The notes under the pieces were generated by a model. It was not told where the DNA came from, ran no database searches, and saw nothing but the letters and a program-made list of their open reading frames with translations. A program made the translations under genes and the position numbers. Positions 6,195 to 7,544 of a stretch of 7,544 nt of DNA are shown in pieces (position 1 is the stretch's first letter; each line of letters begins with the position of its first letter). This DNA comes from Schleiferiaceae bacterium (GTDB lineage Bacteria; Bacteroidota; Bacteroidia; Flavobacteriales; Schleiferiaceae). Location: positions 1-7,544 of the forward strand of contig JAURMB010000003.1 in assembly GCA_030831045.1 (NCBI GenBank). The letters are read 5' to 3'.

Positions 6195-6821
6195 TTAGTT
6201 GCCGATTGGCCACAGCCACGAAAGGGCAAAAAAACAGGCTTGCGCGAGGAGCACCGGCCGAGCGAGGGGGTTGCGAAGCGGAGCCGTTCCGAGCAACCAC
6301 TGCGCGGCAAAGGCAACCACGGCCCACGACGCGTAGTTCTGCCAGGGCGCGACTCCGCCGACAAAGAGCCACAGCCGGTGTGCGTGGGCGACCGGCTCCA
6401 TTAGCACGTCGAGGGCCAGCATCAGGCCGCTAGCTAAAAGGGCGCGCTGCAGTCGCGTTCCGTCGACCAAAAACTGAGAGGCAAACGATCCGGTCGCCAA
6501 GCTCAGTAAGGCCCAATTCAGGCCGATGAGCCACGGGGTTTCCATGACCTTGGGACCGAGGCCTTCAAGGTAAACGTAGGCCCCAAATGGAAGGCCCGTG
6601 TTGACCCCAAGGATTTCCACAGCGAGTCCCAAGGCAAAAATGGCGAGGAGCGAGGCTTTAAGCCGCTCCGAGCGGTCCGAGTAGAAAAACAGCAGGCCGA
6701 AGGTGAGCAGTAGGTGGACCGGGGTGAGCAAGATCATCCAGTCAGCCCAAGGGCTACGTAGCCCAATGGCGCCTACCAAATGGGTGACCACGACAACGAG
6801 GAGTGCAGTGCGGTGCGGCAT
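6195..6821 (-). CDS. cruF: Carotenoid biosynthesis membrane protein, CruF-like 1',2'-hydratase
   Basis: This 208-residue, strongly hydrophobic protein has about six or seven membrane segments. It shows the signature of the CruF/DUF422 carotenoid family: EILGVNTGLPFGAYVY at residues 69-84, ETPWLIGLNWALL at 94-106, DVLMEPVA at 138-145 and PWQNYASW at 159-166. Known relatives hydrate the psi end of acyclic or monocyclic carotenoids (gamma-carotene 1',2'-hydratase, bisanhydrobacterioruberin hydratase), a step toward hydroxylated carotenoids such as myxol- or saproxanthin-type pigments. The start at 6821 is chosen because MPHRTALL leads directly into the first helix and a perfect -7 box lies just upstream. 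The longer reading to 6917 would run across the divergent promoter into the neighbouring gene. No other carotenoid gene is in the window, so the exact substrate is open. Confidence 0.82.
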   Translation of the reverse strand: MPHRTALLVVVVTHLVGAIGLRSPWADWMILLTPVHLLLTFGLLFFYSDRSERLKASLLAIFALGLAVEILGVNTGLPFGAYVYLEGLGPKVMETPWLIGLNWALLSLATGSFASQFLVDGTRLQRALLASGLMLALDVLMEPVAHAHRLWLFVGGVAPWQNYASWAVVAFAAQWLLGTAPLRNPLARPVLLAQACFFALSWLWPIGN

Positions 6822-6825
6822 GCTC

Positions 6826-6833
6826 CAAAGGTA
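6826..6833 (-). promoter_or_regulatory. Bacteroidota -7 promoter box (TACCTTTG) of the cruF-like gene
   Basis: The minus strand reads TACCTTTG, a perfect TAnnTTTG match, with only four bases before ATG 6821. The expected transcription start, about 5 bases after the last G, coincides with the A of the ATG, which predicts a leaderless mRNA. The box shares its TA with the candidate box of the divergent gene. Confidence 0.6.
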
Positions 6834-6839
6834 GGATTG
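6832..6839 (+). promoter_or_regulatory. Candidate -7 box (TAGGATTG) of the divergent unknown gene
   Basis: TAGGATTG matches TAnnTTTG with one mismatch and would give a leader of about 27 bases before ATG 6871. It overlaps the cruF-like -7 box on the other strand by the two bases TA at 6832-6833. No clear ribosome binding site follows. Moderate to low confidence. Confidence 0.35.
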
Positions 6840-6870
6840 AACCCTGCACCGGAATCCGCGTTGACGTAGT

Positions 6871-7344
6871 ATGTGGACCGAACGCCGAATGCTTGCCGTG
6901 GTGGCCGCCCTTTGCACGGCCGTCGTGGGTCTCGCTGTAGCTAACTACGAGGCGCCTCCCGTTGACCTCGGCTACCGCAACAACCTGCAAGAGAACCGCT
7001 TGCTGTACTTTACCAACATTCGGAGCATTCACTACACCCTCGCGGAATACGGACACGGTGTGGGCCGATTTACCCCTGAGGACCTCGATTCTGAGCAGGG
7101 CGGCTTTGTGATCCGAATAAACCGCCACAGCGCCGAGGCGAACATTGTTTGGCAGCGCGGAACGGCCGCCGAACGCCTCGTCGAGCGCCCCGACTCGCTC
7201 GGCCTATGGGATCCCGATACGGCCCAGCTACCTACGCATTGGAACATGGCCCTGCGGCAACTTCGGCGGCAGCGGCGGCCCGACCGGGTACTGTCTGATT
7301 ATTTTGAGCTTATTGGCATCTTCCCCGAACACTTAAAGAACTGA
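6871..7344 (+). CDS. Unrecognised probable exported or membrane-anchored protein
   Basis: The product has 157 residues and I do not recognise its family. The N-terminus has the form of a signal peptide or anchor: MWTERR, then a hydrophobic stretch at residues 7-24 ending in GLAVA, a plausible signal peptidase I site before Asn25. The lone Cys15 sits mid-helix after Leu, so it is not a good lipobox. The mature part is polar and rich in Arg, Asp and Glu. It has an aromatic, charged segment ENRLLYFTNIRSIHYTLAEY around 41-60, a beta-like stretch GGFVIRINRHSAEANIVW around 77-94, and a basic RQLRRQRRP near 128-136. Codon and base use match its neighbours, which supports a real gene. It is divergent from the cruF-like gene and ends 39 bases before rpsF. 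No function is assigned. Confidence 0.75.
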   Translation: MWTERRMLAVVAALCTAVVGLAVANYEAPPVDLGYRNNLQENRLLYFTNIRSIHYTLAEYGHGVGRFTPEDLDSEQGGFVIRINRHSAEANIVWQRGTAAERLVERPDSLGLWDPDTAQLPTHWNMALRQLRRQRRPDRVLSDYFELIGIFPEHLKN

Positions 7345-7352
7345 TTTTTTTG

Positions 7353-7360
7353 TATCTTTG
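7353..7360 (+). promoter_or_regulatory. Bacteroidota -7 promoter box (TATCTTTG) of rpsF
   Basis: TATCTTTG followed by C is a perfect match to TAnnTTTG(C), preceded by seven T residues (7345-7351). The expected start near 7365 gives a leader of about 19 bases. It begins 9 bases after the stop of the upstream gene, so the ribosomal protein operon has its own promoter. No convincing -33 TTG is found at the usual spacing. Confidence 0.7.
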
Positions 7361-7370
7361 CGCCCCTTAA

Positions 7371-7375
7371 AAGGA
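7371..7375 (+). promoter_or_regulatory. Shine-Dalgarno-like site of rpsF (AAGGA)
   Basis: AAGGA lies 8 bases before ATG 7384, a usable spacing. It is the only clear Shine-Dalgarno-like sequence before a start in this window; the other promoters sit too close to their ATG for one. Many Bacteroidota genes do not rely on this pairing, so its importance is uncertain. Confidence 0.4.
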
Positions 7376-7383
7376 AATTTCTA

Positions 7384-7544
7384 ATGAAACAATACGAAAC
7401 CGTTTTCATCCTAAATCCCGTCTTATCTGATGATCAGATAAGGGAAACGGTGGATAAATACACCAGCAGCATTAAAGCCGCCGGTGGTTCCATCATCAAC
7501 GTAGAGCGTTGGGGCCTGCGCAAGCTTGCGTACCCCATCGACAA
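7384..7544 (+). CDS. rpsF: Ribosomal protein bS6, N-terminal part (runs off the window)
   Basis: The 53 complete codons read [18 protein letters not shown], then a helix, then [16 protein letters not shown]. This is the unmistakable N-terminal half of small-subunit protein bS6, including the first beta strand with YETVFIL and the conserved WG..KLAYPI segment. bS6 binds 16S rRNA together with bS18 in the platform of the 30S subunit. In Bacteroidota it usually starts an rpsF-rpsR-rplI operon, which would continue beyond the window. A strong -7 box and a Shine-Dalgarno-like site precede it. The C-terminal half is missing only because the window ends. Confidence 0.98.
   Translation, partial: MKQYETVFILNPVLSDDQIRETVDKYTSSIKAAGGSIINVERWGLRKLAYPID

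Noticed and set aside
6822..6917. N-terminal extension of the cruF-like protein to 6917
   Set aside because: It would cross a perfect -7 box and overlap the divergent gene; the added residues are basic and unlike the family, while MPHRTALL leads straight into the first membrane helix.
7345..7351. Run of seven T residues as an intrinsic terminator of the unknown gene
   Set aside because: No GC-rich stem precedes it. It more likely belongs to the AT-rich rpsF promoter region.
7361..7383. S6:S18-binding leader RNA upstream of rpsF
   Set aside because: The predicted leader is only about 19 bases and CCTTAAAAGG cannot form a proper hairpin with a CCG-bearing loop.

Overview
The window reads as a compact, GC-rich chromosomal segment of a member of the Bacteroidota, most likely Flavobacteriales. 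The pointers are rpsF preceded by a textbook Bacteroidota -7 box (TAnnTTTG), the same box in front of most other genes here, a flavobacterial-style DnaX without the zinc-binding cysteines, and a eukaryote-like NADP isocitrate dehydrogenase. The genus cannot be fixed from the sequence alone. Genes are packed tightly: the longest non-coding stretch is about 49 bases.

Left part (1-3042), surface polysaccharide genes. The 3' end of a gene resembling the C-terminal domain of a Wzt-type polysaccharide ABC exporter meets a convergent sulfotransferase gene. A divergent pair of family 2 glycosyltransferases follows, the second translationally coupled to the first by an ATGA overlap. Together they suggest synthesis, possible sulfation and export of a cell-surface glycan.

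Middle part (3039-6821), minus-strand housekeeping genes. In transcription order these are a CruF-like carotenoid hydratase, dnaX (clamp-loader gamma/tau) and icd (NADP isocitrate dehydrogenase). Each has its own -7 box very close to the start codon, so they may form a loose operon with internal promoters.

Right part (6871-7544). A divergent gene encodes an unrecognised, probably exported 157-residue protein, followed by the start of rpsF (ribosomal protein bS6), which runs off the window.

The most interesting signal is in dnaX. A run of ten A residues on the coding strand lies exactly where the clamp-loader ATPase/collar region ends and the proline/alanine-rich tau linker begins. Slippage in either direction meets a stop codon within a few codons, giving a gamma-like product of 360 or 363 residues instead of the 623-residue tau. 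This matches the logic of gamma/tau production known from Thermus (transcriptional slippage) and E. coli (-1 frameshift). Secondary signals are the near-leaderless promoter arrangement, two convergent gene pairs whose stop codons share a 4-base palindrome, and an exact in-frame tandem duplication in the tau linker. I see no mobile element, CRISPR array, tRNA or rRNA, and no convincing evidence for a wholly new system.
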